This document shows positions 13,347 through 24,084 of a stretch of 64,000 nt of DNA, one piece after another. The notes under the pieces were generated by a model, which saw nothing but the letters and a program-made list of their open reading frames with translations, was not told where the DNA came from and ran no database searches. The stretch spans positions 8,835,001 through 8,899,000 of the forward strand of contig JARFIW010001480.1 in assembly GCA_036346225.1 (NCBI GenBank). The letters are read 5' to 3'. The DNA comes from Platerodrilus igneus (taxonomy: Eukaryota > Arthropoda > Insecta > Coleoptera > Lycidae). The position numbers were made by a program, and so were the translations under genes. Numbering within the stretch: the stretch's first letter is position 1; each line of letters starts with the position of its first letter.

Positions 13347-14440
13347 TTGTTTGCACGATTCAGCTTTCGAAGCATTTACATTCCAGAGCAAACAAAGTCT
13401 CAAAACAAACAAGGAAAGACCATCTTACTAATAAAGAGCTCAGGAAGAGAGACTGTTATTGCTTTAAAGCTGACAAAAGAGATTTTAGCTAAACAAGATT
13501 ATGTTGATAGAGTTGAAACTTTGCTCTCTAATGGTCCTTATATACCAATCGCTAAAAACCATACAAATGAAAACATGCTTAGTAATATGATTAGATCAAC
13601 ATCCGTTATGAAAAAATGTACTAAACTTGTCATGCCTGCATGGAAATTCAAATTAACCTGCTTACCTAGATCCATACACAGGATAAATCGATGATGAGGC
13701 CCATTGTGTCAAACATTAACTCACCGACTTATCGCTTACCCAAATGGTTATCGAACGAATTTAAGATTCTTAAATTTAATAGTTTGTCAGTAGTAGAGAT
13801 TTCCATAGAGTTTATTAATAAAGTCGATAATGTTATGTTAGAAAGATACGAAACCTTAATTTCGTTTGATGTATGTTCATTATCTCTAAGTGTTCCTATT
13901 CCACAAATTTTACCATATTTAAGGAAATTTTAATTAAAAATTATTTTGATAACGAGATTACAGACGAAATTGTAAAATTAACCTCTCATATGTCCTAGGA
14001 CCACTTTCAGTTTAAAATTAAAAGGTTTATGAACAACTTGAAGGAACAATAATGGGAAATAATCTTTCACCATTTATTGCAAATTTATGTATTTCGAAAC
14101 AAAATTTAAAGAAAACGCTCACTACTTCGAAAGACTATAAGGCATGTTGATGATATTTTCGTCATTTTTAATACCTCATAATCAAATGTTAATGATTTTC
14201 TAAAAAAAACTAAATTCACAGTTTCAAAGTATTCAATTCACATAAGAACTTGAAAATAATGAGAGTTACCTTTTTTAGATACTTTAGTGATACAGAAAGA
14301 CAATAAACTAGAGTTTAATATCTATAGAAAGGAAACCAATGTTAACCGGTTTATAACGTCTACATCAAATCATAGTATTCAACACAAACTTGCTTAATTT
14401 AACTTTTCAGTAAATAGAATGCTTATTTTACCGTTAAATA
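13347..14440 (+). pseudogene. Penelope-type reverse transcriptase, broken
   Basis: Fragments in three frames follow the order of Penelope RT. MRPIVSNINSPTYRLPKWL (13691) precedes YETLISFDVCSL with the first catalytic Asp (about 13850). GTIMGNNLSPFIANL follows (about 14045), then RHVDDIFVIFN, which carries the YxDD-equivalent pair (about 14140), and DNKLEFNIYRKETNVNRF (about 14300). The first ORF (13347-13694) covers the region upstream of the fingers. A TGA at 13692, a TAA at 13931 and several shifts inactivate it. No GIY-YIG endonuclease is recognisable. The Y of the YxDD box is H in this copy. Confidence 0.75.
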
Positions 14441-15183
14441 AATAACGGCACAGTAAATAACTTTCTCTTCTTAAATCGATAGCGGTGTACAATAATTTCG
14501 AACATACAGTGATTGACAATATAGTTAGAAAATGTAAGAACATGATCAACACTCGAAAATCCGCGACTTTTGTTTAGAAAACTTACATTTTGTTAAATTA
14601 TCTTTCCACAGTTCCACGAAGGGTCTTAGTAAAATTTTCAAACAAATTAATTACAAAATTGCTTTCAAAAATTCAAGTCAGAAAGACAAAGTTGATGAGG
14701 GCAAACAAAACGTAATGTCAAAACTCAATTTAATAAACACATTTTAAGTGCGGTCATTATGAGAAATCATGAGTTGCTCAACATATTTATGAAACTAGCC
14801 ATCCCATTAGATTATAAAACGTTAGATTGCTTAAGTCGTTGCCCTCACATTAAGAATTAAACACTTAGGAAAGCTTAATGCTATGAATGAATGCAGATAG
14901 AGGGCAATTAGGACACTCACAGCTGCTTTCTTTATTGGTTAATCAAGCTTCACCCGATTACCAACAAGAACGCTGTATCAACATTCAAGTGTGAACCACA
15001 GTTCAAGCATGATCACATTTCTACTATAAAAAAAATATGTAAGGACATTTGTCAGTTCACTCTAAAATTTTGTAATTTGCTATGTTTCAATTCTGCCTAA
15101 TCGGTCGTGAAAATATCCTCAGAAGTAAAACTATCAAGTAGCTTTAGTTTAAATGTTAGTTTAACAATTGTAAGTAGCTGTTA

Positions 15184-15226
15184 TCTACTGATGATGACTA
15201 CTTAGCAATTGGTATACATATTTAGA
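15184..15226 (+). ncRNA. Degenerate hammerhead-like motif (Penelope 3' end)
   Basis: CTACTGATGATGACTACTTAG is followed by a position where the inverted copy at the other end has CGAAATAC but here reads TTGGTATAC. The CUGAUGA box is present and the GAAA box is lost. I take it as a decayed hammerhead, not a functional ribozyme. Confidence 0.25.
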
Positions 15227-15299
15227 GGTGTTACAGTAAGAAAAAATGTGACAAAGAAAGTTATACTTTTACATTAAGCAATACGCTCTAGAGTTCCTT

Positions 15300-15895
15300 G
15301 GATATTCATCATCGTTAAGTCTTCAATTCTGGAACTGGTTCAGGTAAAGCAATAATACCTTTTTCTTTAAGTAACTCTCGTGCTTTCATCTCATTGCATC
15401 TTCAGTCCTACTGGTTAGACGATTACCCTCATTGTTTTCAATTCTGAGCTAACCTACACAATTCCCTGAAATTTCCAGTCTGCATCTTTCACTATCTGCG
15501 CGCAGTAGTCTGCTCTAGGTCTACATCCTACCTCTTTTTTTCCTATCTCTGCTTGTAATATATCCTGCACTATTCCCCAAAAATGCCTTAGAACGTATCC
15601 TGCCCTTCTGTTTCTCCTATATTTTTTTTGTTTTCCACAGATATCCTTCTTCCCCTACTATTTCTATTTGCTATTAACTTTGTCTGTCCATGCTATCATC
15701 CTTATACATCTGAAGCACAACATTCCAAAAGGCCTCTACCATTTTTCTGTCTGCTTCCCCTGCTGCCCCTATTTCAGAGATGTACTGTGCCGTGCTCCAC
15801 ATACATGATTTCAACAATTTTCTTCTTGTTTCCATGTTTGTTATTTTCGTGCTTTACGAACTGCATATTCGCCAACATAAAACCCCTCTAAAACT
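15300..15895 (-). pseudogene. LINE 3' portion, antisense
   Basis: The minus strand carries the downstream part of the LINE family seen at 42.9-44.2 kb: short runs such as WNVVLQMYKDDSMD and a basic tail before the noncoding end, then CATTGTTTTCAATTCTGAGC and an ATCATCG tail near 15310. Frames are broken throughout. The plus-strand ORF at 15628-15891 is an antisense shadow. Confidence 0.6.
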
Positions 15896-16073
15896 TTGTT
15901 TTACTCCATGAAGTCGGAGCAAGAGTTGACAGCTGAATTTTTTCACGATATTAATGGGTGTTTCCAAATTAACAAGTCTATTCACGTTAGACCTTTCTTG
16001 AATATTTTTTGATATCTTTTCCTTCTTTTTCTGGGGACAAATCCCTTTCTAAAACTATGCATATTTTGGTTTT

Positions 16074-16350
16074 TTACGTAGAACAAGCAAAATCCAATTT
16101 TCTTTTAGAATAACTAGATTTTCTAGGGGAAGAAACTTCATGAAATTCTCCAATATCTGTCAAAGATATACTTATTTCTTCTAAAGTCGTTTCTTTACTT
16201 AGTATATTCTCAATGTAAATAATATCTTGACAACTGTTAGTAGATTCTTCGTCATCATTTTCAATGCCAAAACTGTTTTGCTTATACAATTCTTCTCTAC
16301 AGGCATTACATACTTTTTGTCCAGGTAATGCTTTAGTAGTAACTTTTGAA
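16074..16350 (-). pseudogene. Fragment of an uncharacterised repetitive insect protein family
   Basis: On the minus strand a short ORF reads KALPGQKVCNACREEL, an acidic stretch, ISISLTDIGEFHEVSSPRK and SKRKLDFACST. A CxxC pair followed by an acidic linker and an SPxKxxxKRKL-type motif resembles the N-terminal module of a multicopy, transposon-associated arthropod protein family of unknown function. I recognise only the general pattern; no downstream domain is present here. Confidence 0.3.
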
Positions 16351-16466
16351 ATTGTATTACTTTGGTCAAAAAGTTCTAAAGAAACTACTGTTAATGTTTT
16401 GTTAATTCTTTTTTTATGAGTTTGAATGTTTGATAAATTTCATATTTATTTAAAAAGTATATTTGT

Positions 16467-17055
16467 TCTGTGACAGGAAAAAAATTTGGCATTTAATGTT
16501 TCTTGACAGGTAACAAAATGTCACTTTTTATGAATTTACTCTTTTCTCGAGGAAAAAAAAGAGTACTTTTTCCCAGATATGTGCAAATAAGTAAGAAAAT
16601 GGAGATATTTAATTTAAAGCCGGGTCCACACTTGTAGCATTCAGGTGTAACATAACATTGAATCATAACTTCGTCACGTTTGAAACAACCGATATAAACA
16701 ACTTAAGTAAGCAATTTTTGAAACCACTCGCAAAATTAAATTGACAGACATTTGATTACTTTAAAGGTTTCCTTAGCAACACAAGTCTAACTGTCCCTAT
16801 AAGTACAACAGCCTACTTGTTTGAAACTTCAAATTTGACATCGATTGATTTTTTGACTTTAATATATTGCAATATTTTTTCAATATTAAATCATCATTTT
16901 GCCTGTCACAGAAAAATTATGTATTATACATGAGTAAAAATGTAAGATTTTAATTCTTGGTGTTTTGTCTCTCTGCGCTTCGAGTCGGGAGACAAACACA
17001 CCTCGAGCTAAAATCTAGTACTTTTTCTCTTGTATAATAAATAACTAGTTGTGCA
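16467..17055. repeat. MITE-like repeat, long copy
   Basis: The block starts with TCTGTGACAGG; the same sequence in inverted form (CCTGTCACAGA) occurs at about 16897-16908. A second copy lies at 55588-56035. The copies align along their length, but this one has about 110 extra bases (about 16592-16720, beginning AAAATGGAGATATTTAATTT). No coding capacity is seen. I infer a nonautonomous DNA element; the family is unknown. Confidence 0.55.
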
Positions 17056-17803
17056 CACAAATATTTAAAAACAGGTCAGTACCTAACTATCTACACATCT
17101 TAGCTGAATGAGTTTTTTCAAGTTCGTTTAATAATTCTACATTCAGTTCCACGATGTTTTCCCATACTACACTATACTAGACTTTTTTTTATTGAAACAT
17201 TTGAATGGATTAAAAGATAGAAACTGATGTTCACTCTAATAAAGCTGACCCCTAACTGAGCATAGCAAGAGCTAGCCAGACTTGTCTATACATGTTCTAA
17301 TTTGTCGTACCTATACAAAATGCTATCTTTTATAATACACAATTAACTTATATTTTTACACTAAATCCTTTTGTTATCTTATAAAACAAATGATAGCTCT
17401 ATGATTTTTTCCCACTATTATGGAACACAGACACTGGTAAATTAATTTTGTTTTAATTTTGTAAAGTGCTTTTATACCATGAAGCAAATAAAATGCCAGG
17501 TTTGAAATAATAGCAAACACATTACAGAATAATTTTTAAAAAATGGTCTGATTATCATTTTGCCTTTTAGAGATATTGATTTTCAGGGTTCCGTACCTTA
17601 TAAGGTATAACGGAACCTTAATAAGATCACTCTCGTGTCCATCCGTCCGTCTGTCCTAGAGGTTTTTCTAGAAAACTATGTAACATAGGAATTTGAAATT
17701 TGATACAACGCTGGGTCTTTATGGCGCGCACATATATCGACAGTCAGAAAATAAATAAAAATGAATAAAAACCCTTAACCACAAACAATATTTAAAATAC
17801 TAG

Positions 17804-17841
17804 ATACGTATTTCGACGACTGCATGGTCATCATCAGTAGG
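17804..17841 (-). ncRNA. Hammerhead-like motif, left foldback arm
   Basis: The minus strand reads CCTACTGATGATGACCATGC then AGTCGTCGAAATACGTA. It has an intact CTGATGA box, a short GAC/GTC hairpin and an intact CGAAA box. Stem II pairing is weak with the canonical register, so activity is uncertain. The Penelope context supports the call. Confidence 0.35.
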
Positions 17842-17997
17842 AATTTTAAATAATAATTAGCTGTTATTCCTGCAGGTGAGGAGAATATCTTCGATAGTGT
17901 TGAAAGCAACATTATAGTAAATTCACTTCAGCCTTAGTGGTGAGGAAAATATCCTCTGAAGTGTTCCGGAACAACAGCTAATTATTATTTAAAATTC

Positions 17998-18036
17998 CTA
18001 GTGATGATGACCACAGTGGCCGAAATACGCATCTAG
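17998..18036 (+). ncRNA. Hammerhead-like motif, right foldback arm
   Basis: The plus strand reads GTGATGATGACCACAGTGGC followed by CGAAATACG. The layout matches the left-arm motif, but the first core base is G instead of C. That position is essential in hammerheads, so this copy should be inactive. Confidence 0.3.
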
Positions 18037-18929
18037 TATTATATTTTTTGTGGTTAAGGGTTTTTATTCATATTTATTTAAATCGTACTAGTGTTCCTGT
18101 ACATTATTAAGTCAGAAAATAGGAAAAAAAATATTTTTAAATTAAAATGGCGGGGTTAACTCGATCAAAAGAAAAAAAGTTCTAATAAATATATCGCGTG
18201 AGCTACCATTTGAAAGAGGATTCTAAAAGGCTTCTAAAGATATTTTTTCTATAATTTACAGCCCAGTAGTCTTTATGATATAGCTCTTACATTTCCAAAG
18301 CTAAAATTTTGATTTTAATAGAGATAGTAGCTATTGAGTCATACATTATAGAAATCTGCAGGTTTTTTTGACAGTGTAATAGTTGCTGGGAAAAAATTTT
18401 TTAAACACAGTAATAGACAACGTATTTGCTAAGGTACCAGTACAATGTGAGATAAAATATTCATTTTTCAGTTATCACAATCAAATTTGGATAAGATTTA
18501 AATATACATAAATAATAAAAACAGCTTAATTTGGTTTATTGATTGCTCACTGTAGTATTGGTACGAAACCCTAGTAGTGCGAGCTCGACTTGCTCTTGGC
18601 TAACTTTTGTTTGTAAAACATCGTTCTTGTAATATAAATGCCAAAGAAAATTACCAATAAAAAATGTTTCCCCTAAATAAATAAACACGAAGTGTTTATT
18701 ATTTAATTTTTTCTGAAATTGGCACAGTTTACAATATTGCAAATTTTCACAAGATTTGCATTGAAAGTAGTAGAGATACAATTTTTTTTAAAATAAAGTA
18801 GATATTCGTCTTATAAATAGTAAGAACGCTTATTTTATTTATACTTTTTAGTACCCACAAAAAAACAGTTAATATAAAAGAATAAAATTCGGTATACATT
18901 AATATCTATATCTAAAGATGAGAATAAAA

Positions 18930-19240
18930 ATGAGGATGACAGCATGGACAGATAAAGTTATTAACAAATAGGTTATAGAAATAGTAGGCGAATAAAGATA
19001 TCTGAGGAAAAAAGTAAGAGAAATAGAAGGACAGAATACGTTCTAAGGCATTTTTGGGGAATAGTATGGGATATATGACAAGCAGAGATAGGAAAAAAGA
19101 GGTGGATGTAGACCTAGATCAGATAGTAATAGATGCAGACTGTGCAAATTTCACGGAAATGTGTAGGTTAATTCAGAATAGGAAACAATGAGGGTACGCT
19201 TCTAACCAGTGCCAGGACTGAAGACTTAATGACGATGATG
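18930..19240 (+). repeat. LINE 3'-end fragment, sense
   Basis: This is the plus-strand version of the LINE tail. AGAATAGGAAACAATGAGGG and the terminal GACTTAATGACGATGATG correspond to the inverted blocks at 10.4, 15.4, 23.1 and 42.9 kb. It is 5'-truncated and frameshifted, with no intact ORF. Confidence 0.65.
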
Positions 19241-21260
19241 TAAAGATTAAAGAATACAAAGTTTCATCACAATCTGATGTGACGGGTGTCGAATCTCAAT
19301 TGTTTTGGATGATTTGAAATAGACTGGCATATCATTCTGTTTTGTCCAATAGCAAGTGCAAGAATTTGGAGTATTTATTCAATGGGCTTATTTTATTACA
19401 TATATATGTTCATCTATTATTTAAAATATTTTTTGTATAAAACCATAATTTCTTAAAAATGCCCAAAATTTTGGACCTCTATCTATCCTGCAAAAATATA
19501 AAAGGTACATGTAACACACATTTCTTTAAGACACATAAAAATTGATAGTTTAGAATATCAGTGTTGGTTTTTTTATTGTGTCTACGTATCCTCGTATTAG
19601 CCCAGATAATCAAGAGTATGCTGTACAAAATGTTATCGTAGCTGATAAAAATAAATTCAAAATATCACCGTCATTAATATGACCAAAAGAGGCATTGAAA
19701 ATGTCGATAAAATATGTGCTTGCCCAAAATGCCAGAAGTTGACCGATGGTGGGTTATAGATACCAGGCTCAATATTACAAGAATACATTCTCAAATTATT
19801 TATATATTAAACAATGTGCGATTTCAAGCATTAGTAAAATTTATATCAATTGCTTTTGTGGAAAAATGTTGGAAGTTGAGAAACAAATGTCAGAAGCATC
19901 TATTAACCAAGCAGATGCTTTTCCAAACGGAACAAGGAAATGTTTTTTTATAAAATCGATTAGAACAATAATTATATTTATAATAAAGTCAAAGTTGAAT
20001 AGAAAAATCATTAATGCAAATATCTAAATTTCATTTAATTACACGTTATTTGGGTTATTCTTTATATTAACTCTTGAAGTTAATGCTACTCATAGGTGCA
20101 AAACCAGAACGAAATTTTGTGATTTCTAAAGACATTGTAGGTTGATCCAAGTCAAAATGGACCAAATTAAGATGCAATTCAAATCATTTAAAACAATTGC
20201 GTGCGGATCTGAACCACATTTCCATTGTTAACATGAAAACAAGATTGTAAAGAACCCTGTTTCGAATAATAATTCTGAATTACTTGAAGTCTAATACTAT
20301 TGTAATCACTTGAACTGGTAGAATCTGTAAGATTCCTGGTTACTTAAATGACCATATTACAACTTGGAAGAAAACAGCTTTAAGTTAGACATACAAATTC
20401 GAACATTGCTGTTTTAACAATGTTATGCGAAGAGGTTTAACTTTCTTTGAGGTGCAAATAGGGACCTGTACATTTGTTGTGTTTCGCATCATATTAAACT
20501 TGTAAAAGGTAATTTAAAAATTTTAAATTTGGAACATAATTAAAATTAAACGAATTGGTTTATACAATAAAAAATACCAGTTTTAACACAAAACTAAAGT
20601 TTTTGGGGTTTTTAAAAAAAAACTTAGTGTTGCAAACTCTGCTACTTCTATACTATCTAATTTTTCTATACCATATTAGCATTTTCTAATAGAGAACAAT
20701 AGTCTGAATTCATTATTTAGTGCAAATGGTGTGAGTTAAAATTTCAGAAGGTATAAAAATGCAGACTGATGTCGGAAGCATTTTTTCCATAAATTTAGCA
20801 AATTTTAGATTGATTAAAATGTATATAAAAAACAATAAAAAGTAGTTCTTAGTAAAAAAAAATAGCAGCCTACTCTTTTGTGAACAGAAATTGAATTTCA
20901 ATTCATCTCGGCTCGGCTAATTTTAACTTATAACCCTTCCGTGCATCAGCCAAATATCTATCAGATTATTCATTTGTTAGATATGTTTATTTTGAATACT
21001 ATTTTAACTGAAAAATAAAAGTTAAAAGCATATATTCAAAAATCTCTTAAATGATTGCTTTTCACTAGTTTTCAGTAAAAAGTTCTTTCTTAACTGTGTG
21101 TAGGAAGTTAAAATGTATGTTCACTAAAAGCTTTTTAATCTAAATCTGCATATTCTATATTCTTCTAAGAAAAGATTTAAACTGATACCCTTCTGTGGGT
21201 GAGAAATGTTGAGTATGGTTTGATAATTTTCAAATCAGACTGTTAATATAACTTGTAGTT
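19241..21260. other. No recognisable exon; probably intronic to the hnRNP L gene
   Basis: This lies downstream of hnRNP L exon 3 on the minus strand. I searched by eye for the remainder of the RRM and found no matching exon here or further left, so the intron would extend beyond the window start or the exon escaped me. ORFs at 19714-20027 and 20713-20901 lack motifs. Confidence 0.4.
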
Positions 21261-21357
21261 TTACTTGTGACAAAAACCCCTTCTATACCAGCTAAATTTC
21301 AGACTTTTACACAAAATAAACCCATTAATTGGAAACCAAATATACAAATAAGTAAAA

Positions 21358-21367
21358 AAAGGATATT
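21358..21367 (-). other. U12-type (AT-AC) 5' splice site of hnRNP L exon 3
   Basis: The conserved coding text stops at GTT GA, and the next bases on the minus strand are ATATCCTTT, which matches the consensus 5' splice site of minor-spliceosome AT-AC introns. No GT donor is available at the place where homology ends; the nearest GT would add residues foreign to the RRM. Phase 2 requires the next exon to begin with A or G to complete Glu. The AC acceptor and branch site were not found in the window. Confidence 0.65.
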
Positions 21368-22277
21368 CAACCATTGCTTGAACTCCATTTTTCTTGAAAA
21401 TAACTATTCGCATAACATTCCCGCTGGGTTGACATATAGTATGTAGCACCTCCTGTAACAGAACAAACATTTCGCTAACAGAACAGCACTAAACTTCCAT
21501 AAGTTTGAAAGAAAAATTATCGTTAACACCTTGCTGACAAGCCATCAATCATTTTTAACTAAATGATTAATGAGTTTTGTTAATAGCAGCAGCAATGAAT
21601 GAAAAACCATGAAAATGACAAACTTAACAAAAAGTGTTCAACAAAAATTTACTGAGGAGTACTTACCACAGTAATGGGGTACATGGGGTTAATAATTGTA
21701 AATAAGAGAATGTGATTTGGCTTAGCTTCCTCTGAACGCTTCCTTCGGGGTTCATCGCTACTGCCATAGCTATGAACCTATAAAAATGTAATAAAGTTTA
21801 GTGCAAGTGAATAGAAATTTGTCTTTTAGTTTTAAATAAAGCAGATTTTGTTTTACGTTATTTGGAAATGTTCCAAATGACTCACTTGTGGTAAAATCTA
21901 CTTGAATTAAAACAATATCAAAGCAACCAGTAATTAAACTTTACTACCTATCAGGCTAAACGTACAGCAATAAAAAATCAAAGCAAGCATCAAGTTAGCC
22001 TTGATAGGTCATCGTCCGGCCGGAAAATGCAACTTGAATGTCCATCGGCTTATTTAACGTAATTTAAATCATATTTAAGTCGCCTCACTGCACTTTGTAA
22101 GCCAAACGTTAATGCAAGTACGTACAAAACAATGCAAACAAAAAACCAAACAAGACGCTAATAAAGCAGTACGTTGAACTTCGTTTAATAGCGGCCTTTA
22201 ATTAAACTTACCTTAGTATTAGCTTGTTCTCCTTCTAGTTTTTGTCTTTTGTGAAGTGCATTCCCGTTGAACGCCAT
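21367..22277 (-). CDS. sm: hnRNP L / smooth homologue, first three coding exons
   Basis: Exon 1 (22277-22212, 22 codons) starts MAFNGNALHKRQKLE and ends at AAG|GTAAGT. Exon 2 (21777-21667, 37 codons) opens after TTATAG, holds a basic stretch and KPNHILLFTIINPMYPITV, and ends GTG|GTAAGT. Exon 3 (21452-21367, 86 nt) opens after TTACAG with EVLHTICQPSGNVMRIVIFK then KNGVQAMVE. The last two exons form the start of an RRM; the wording (LLFTIINP, PITV, VLHTIC, RIVIFKKNGVQAMVE) is characteristic of hnRNP L and Drosophila smooth, nuclear RNA-binding regulators of splicing and mRNA fate. All three phases are consistent. Exon 3 ends at a U12-type donor. The remaining RRMs are not found in the window, so the gene is partial. 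The ATG is chosen because it begins the open frame directly and a GC-richer leader lies upstream. Confidence 0.9.
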
Positions 22278-22460
22278 TTTTATAATAGCAAATTATCTAA
22301 ACGCTCCTCGATATAATATAGGGGCGCTAAGCTTACGAACACTACGACACGCGCAGAACAGAACTATCAATTTTTTGGTAGTGGCGTACAAGACTACCGG
22401 CAACAGAGACATCTAAAAATACTCCCCGTACAGCGCCATCTAACGCAACTTTCTATTCAC
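22278..22460 (-). promoter_or_regulatory. 5' leader / promoter region of the hnRNP L homologue
   Basis: Immediately upstream of the hnRNP L start codon the sequence becomes richer in CpG (AGCGCCCC, GCGCGTGTCG, GGCGCTGTACGGGG on the minus strand) for about 180 bases before returning to AT-rich DNA. This fits a TATA-less leader/promoter. No specific start site can be assigned. Confidence 0.4.
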
Positions 22461-23075
22461 TATAGTTATTTTTGTGCTGTTACCTATATAACTTATGGGT
22501 ACGGAAATAATTAAAATGATCTTTGTAGTTTATTATAATGATATAAATCAATTTAATTCCTCGCCACCAAGAGGTGCAAATAAAAACTATTTGCATTAAG
22601 ATGCATTATGATTTGTTAGCAAGCTACTGACCGCCCAGTGAACAGAAAAAATACAATCATTATATTCATGAAATAGGTATTTTTTCCAAGTCTAAAGTTG
22701 TACTAATAAATATTGAAAACACATATTAAAATTGAAAAACTTGCTAAATAATGAGTCGGCCTAGTCCATTTGTAGTATACGAATTGGTTAAATTTATAAC
22801 TGATTTTCAGTTTTTGGATAGTGCAAACTAATTTTTTTAATTAATAAAGAGTTCTATAAAGAAACCATCTCATTGACGTGTCCTATTCAATGGAGCTTGG
22901 AGCTGCTAGGTTGTAATAAAACGTCGTTTGTTTACAACTTTTGAATCTTTCATTTTGAAGGACTTGCTTAGACTAACCTATCACTGAAAGACATGTGGTG
23001 AAGCAGGAGCAACTTTATGTTGGGCTTTTATCGCAAGAACCTTTACTAGACATTAAATAAAAGTGATATAATTTT
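22461..23075. other. No recognisable gene
   Basis: AT-rich spacer upstream of the hnRNP L homologue, without recognisable coding sequence or repeat boundary. Confidence 0.45.
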
Positions 23076-23079
23076 GACC

Positions 23080-23240
23080 TCATCTGCATTTGGTCTGGAA
23101 CTGGTTAGGCGCGTATCCCCATTGTTTCCTATTCTGAGCTCACCCACACATTTCCTTGAAATTTACAACCTATTTCACTATTGTGTGCAATACTTTAATT
23201 TAGGTCTACCTCTACATATCCTTTCTCTGCTTCAATTGTA
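23080..23240 (-). repeat. LINE 3'-end fragment
   Basis: TCATCTGCATTTGGTCTGGAACTGGTTAGGC and CCATTGTTTCCTATTCTGAG match the LINE tail family at 10.4, 15.4 and 42.9 kb. It is the same strand and is heavily truncated. Confidence 0.6.
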
Positions 23241-23471
23241 TTAGACAATTGTATTAGACAATTGTTTATAAAAGAACTTGATTTAAAAAAATCATAAATA
23301 AAAAACGAAACCAGTAATGAACTTTCGGGATTTGCACTTGAGTTCAGTTCAGTGTATTGTCAAAATTGTTTTGCTAATATTCGATCACAGTGCGTGGCCT
23401 TGGAGCGAACGTGGTGGGGGAAGAGTGCTACTGCTTCTGCCGGCCGGCAGTTGCCACGCCACTCATCAGTC

Positions 23472-23783
23472 ATGGCTACGCTACAACAGAAAGCTCAATG
23501 TTTGATTTAGCTTATTCAATCAAGTTTAGTGATCACAGTTCAGCGTAATTATCGACGTGAAAATGGCGGTGATGCACCTATTAACAGATTCTGCAGTGGT
23601 ATAATCACTTTCGGGATAGTGTCTTAAAAATGAAGCCACCGGGTAGGCCTTCAGTCTTTGAACAAAATGTGGAACGAATCCGAACATCTTCTATTCGTAG
23701 CCCTAAAAAGTCATTGGCAAGGCAAAGTTTGGAGTTGGGAATACCTAAGTCTATCGTGTACAAAGTTTTGCTAAAGAGGGTAT
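23472..23783 (+). pseudogene. Mariner-type transposase, 5' half
   Basis: MATLQQKAQCLI opens a helix-turn-helix protein at 23472. After broken frames the clear block KPPGRPSVFEQNVERIRTSS, then IRSPKKSLARQSLELGIPKS, runs to KVLLKR at 23778. These are the GRPR-like linker and second HTH of a Tc1/mariner transposase. The reading is cut at GGTAT by an LTR retrotransposon and resumes at 28458 with KIQLLHKIKPNDKVKRFDL. The two halves together form one transposase gene that was already decayed or has decayed since. Confidence 0.8.
23779..23783. repeat. Left target-site duplication GGTAT
   Basis: GGTAT directly precedes the left LTR; the same five bases directly follow the right LTR at 28453-28457. 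This fixes the insertion boundaries. Confidence 0.9.
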
Positions 23784-24001
23784 TGTCATGTATTTTATTT
23801 TGGTGTGGTGTTTCTTAGTAGCATTCAGGCACAGCTTATTGAGGAAATAGAAACACGAGAGAGCTTAAATATTTTTATTAAACATGCCAGCTCATATATA
23901 TGTTCGAGCATCGTACAACATGGATGTGTCGCCACAGCCGTCCCTTGATTGAACATACATTACTCAATGGCGCAAGGGCACGCTTCATAGAATATATCAC
24001 A
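23784..24001 (-). repeat. 3' LTR (left)
   Basis: 218 bp; on the minus strand it starts TGTGATATATTC and ends ATGACA. It matches 28234-28452 with scattered substitutions and a small length difference (GTAGCATTCAGGCAC against GTAGTAGCGTTGAGGCA). The divergence means the insertion is not recent. Confidence 0.93.
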
Positions 24002-24084
24002 CGCTCCTTCTTAAAAAGAAATGATCTAACAAAAAAAAAACATGCTGTACAGTTCAAAATACCTAACTTATAAAACTACAAAAA

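Larger units (their letters stand above)
12230..15245 (+). mobile_element. Penelope-like retroelement with inverted 3' duplicate
   Basis: The plus-oriented body (13085-15245) encodes a Penelope-type reverse transcriptase. The left 0.85 kb (12230-13080) is an inverted copy of its 3' part: the reverse complement of 12880-13040 (CATCAAATCATAGTATTCAA) matches 14365-14390, and the outermost CCTCTAAATAT at the left matches the inverted ATATTTAGAGG at the right end (15223-15234). Head-to-head partial copies are a known habit of Penelope-like elements. Hammerhead-like motifs lie near both ends. All coding parts are interrupted, so the copy is inactive. Confidence 0.75.
17743..18121. mobile_element. 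Penelope foldback insertion with 11-bp target duplication
   Basis: GTCAGAAAATA occurs at 17743-17753 and 18111-18121 and flanks 357 bp that fold back on themselves. The left arm (AAAAACCCTTAACCACAAA, then ACTAGATACGTATTTCG, then AATTTTAAATAATAATTAGC) is the near reverse complement of the right arm. Each arm carries a hammerhead-like motif of the Penelope type. I interpret it as two inverted, very short Penelope 3' ends inserted as one unit. Confidence 0.65.
17584..18610. repeat. GGGTTCCGTACC-type interspersed repeat, split by a Penelope insertion
   Basis: The left part begins CAGGGTTCCGTACCTTATAAGGTATAACGGAACC. The right part ends with TACGAAACCCTAGTAGTGCGAGCTCGACTTGC. This pairing of ends is familiar from a noncoding repeat common in insect genomes, especially Lepidoptera. 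The two parts become continuous when the 357-bp block at 17754-18110 is removed, because GTCAGAAAATA borders it on both sides. Confidence 0.6.

Noticed and set aside
21261..21366. Extension of hnRNP L exon 3 through the ORF to position 21261
   Set aside because: Residues after MVE are foreign to the RRM, and the sequence there matches a U12 donor.
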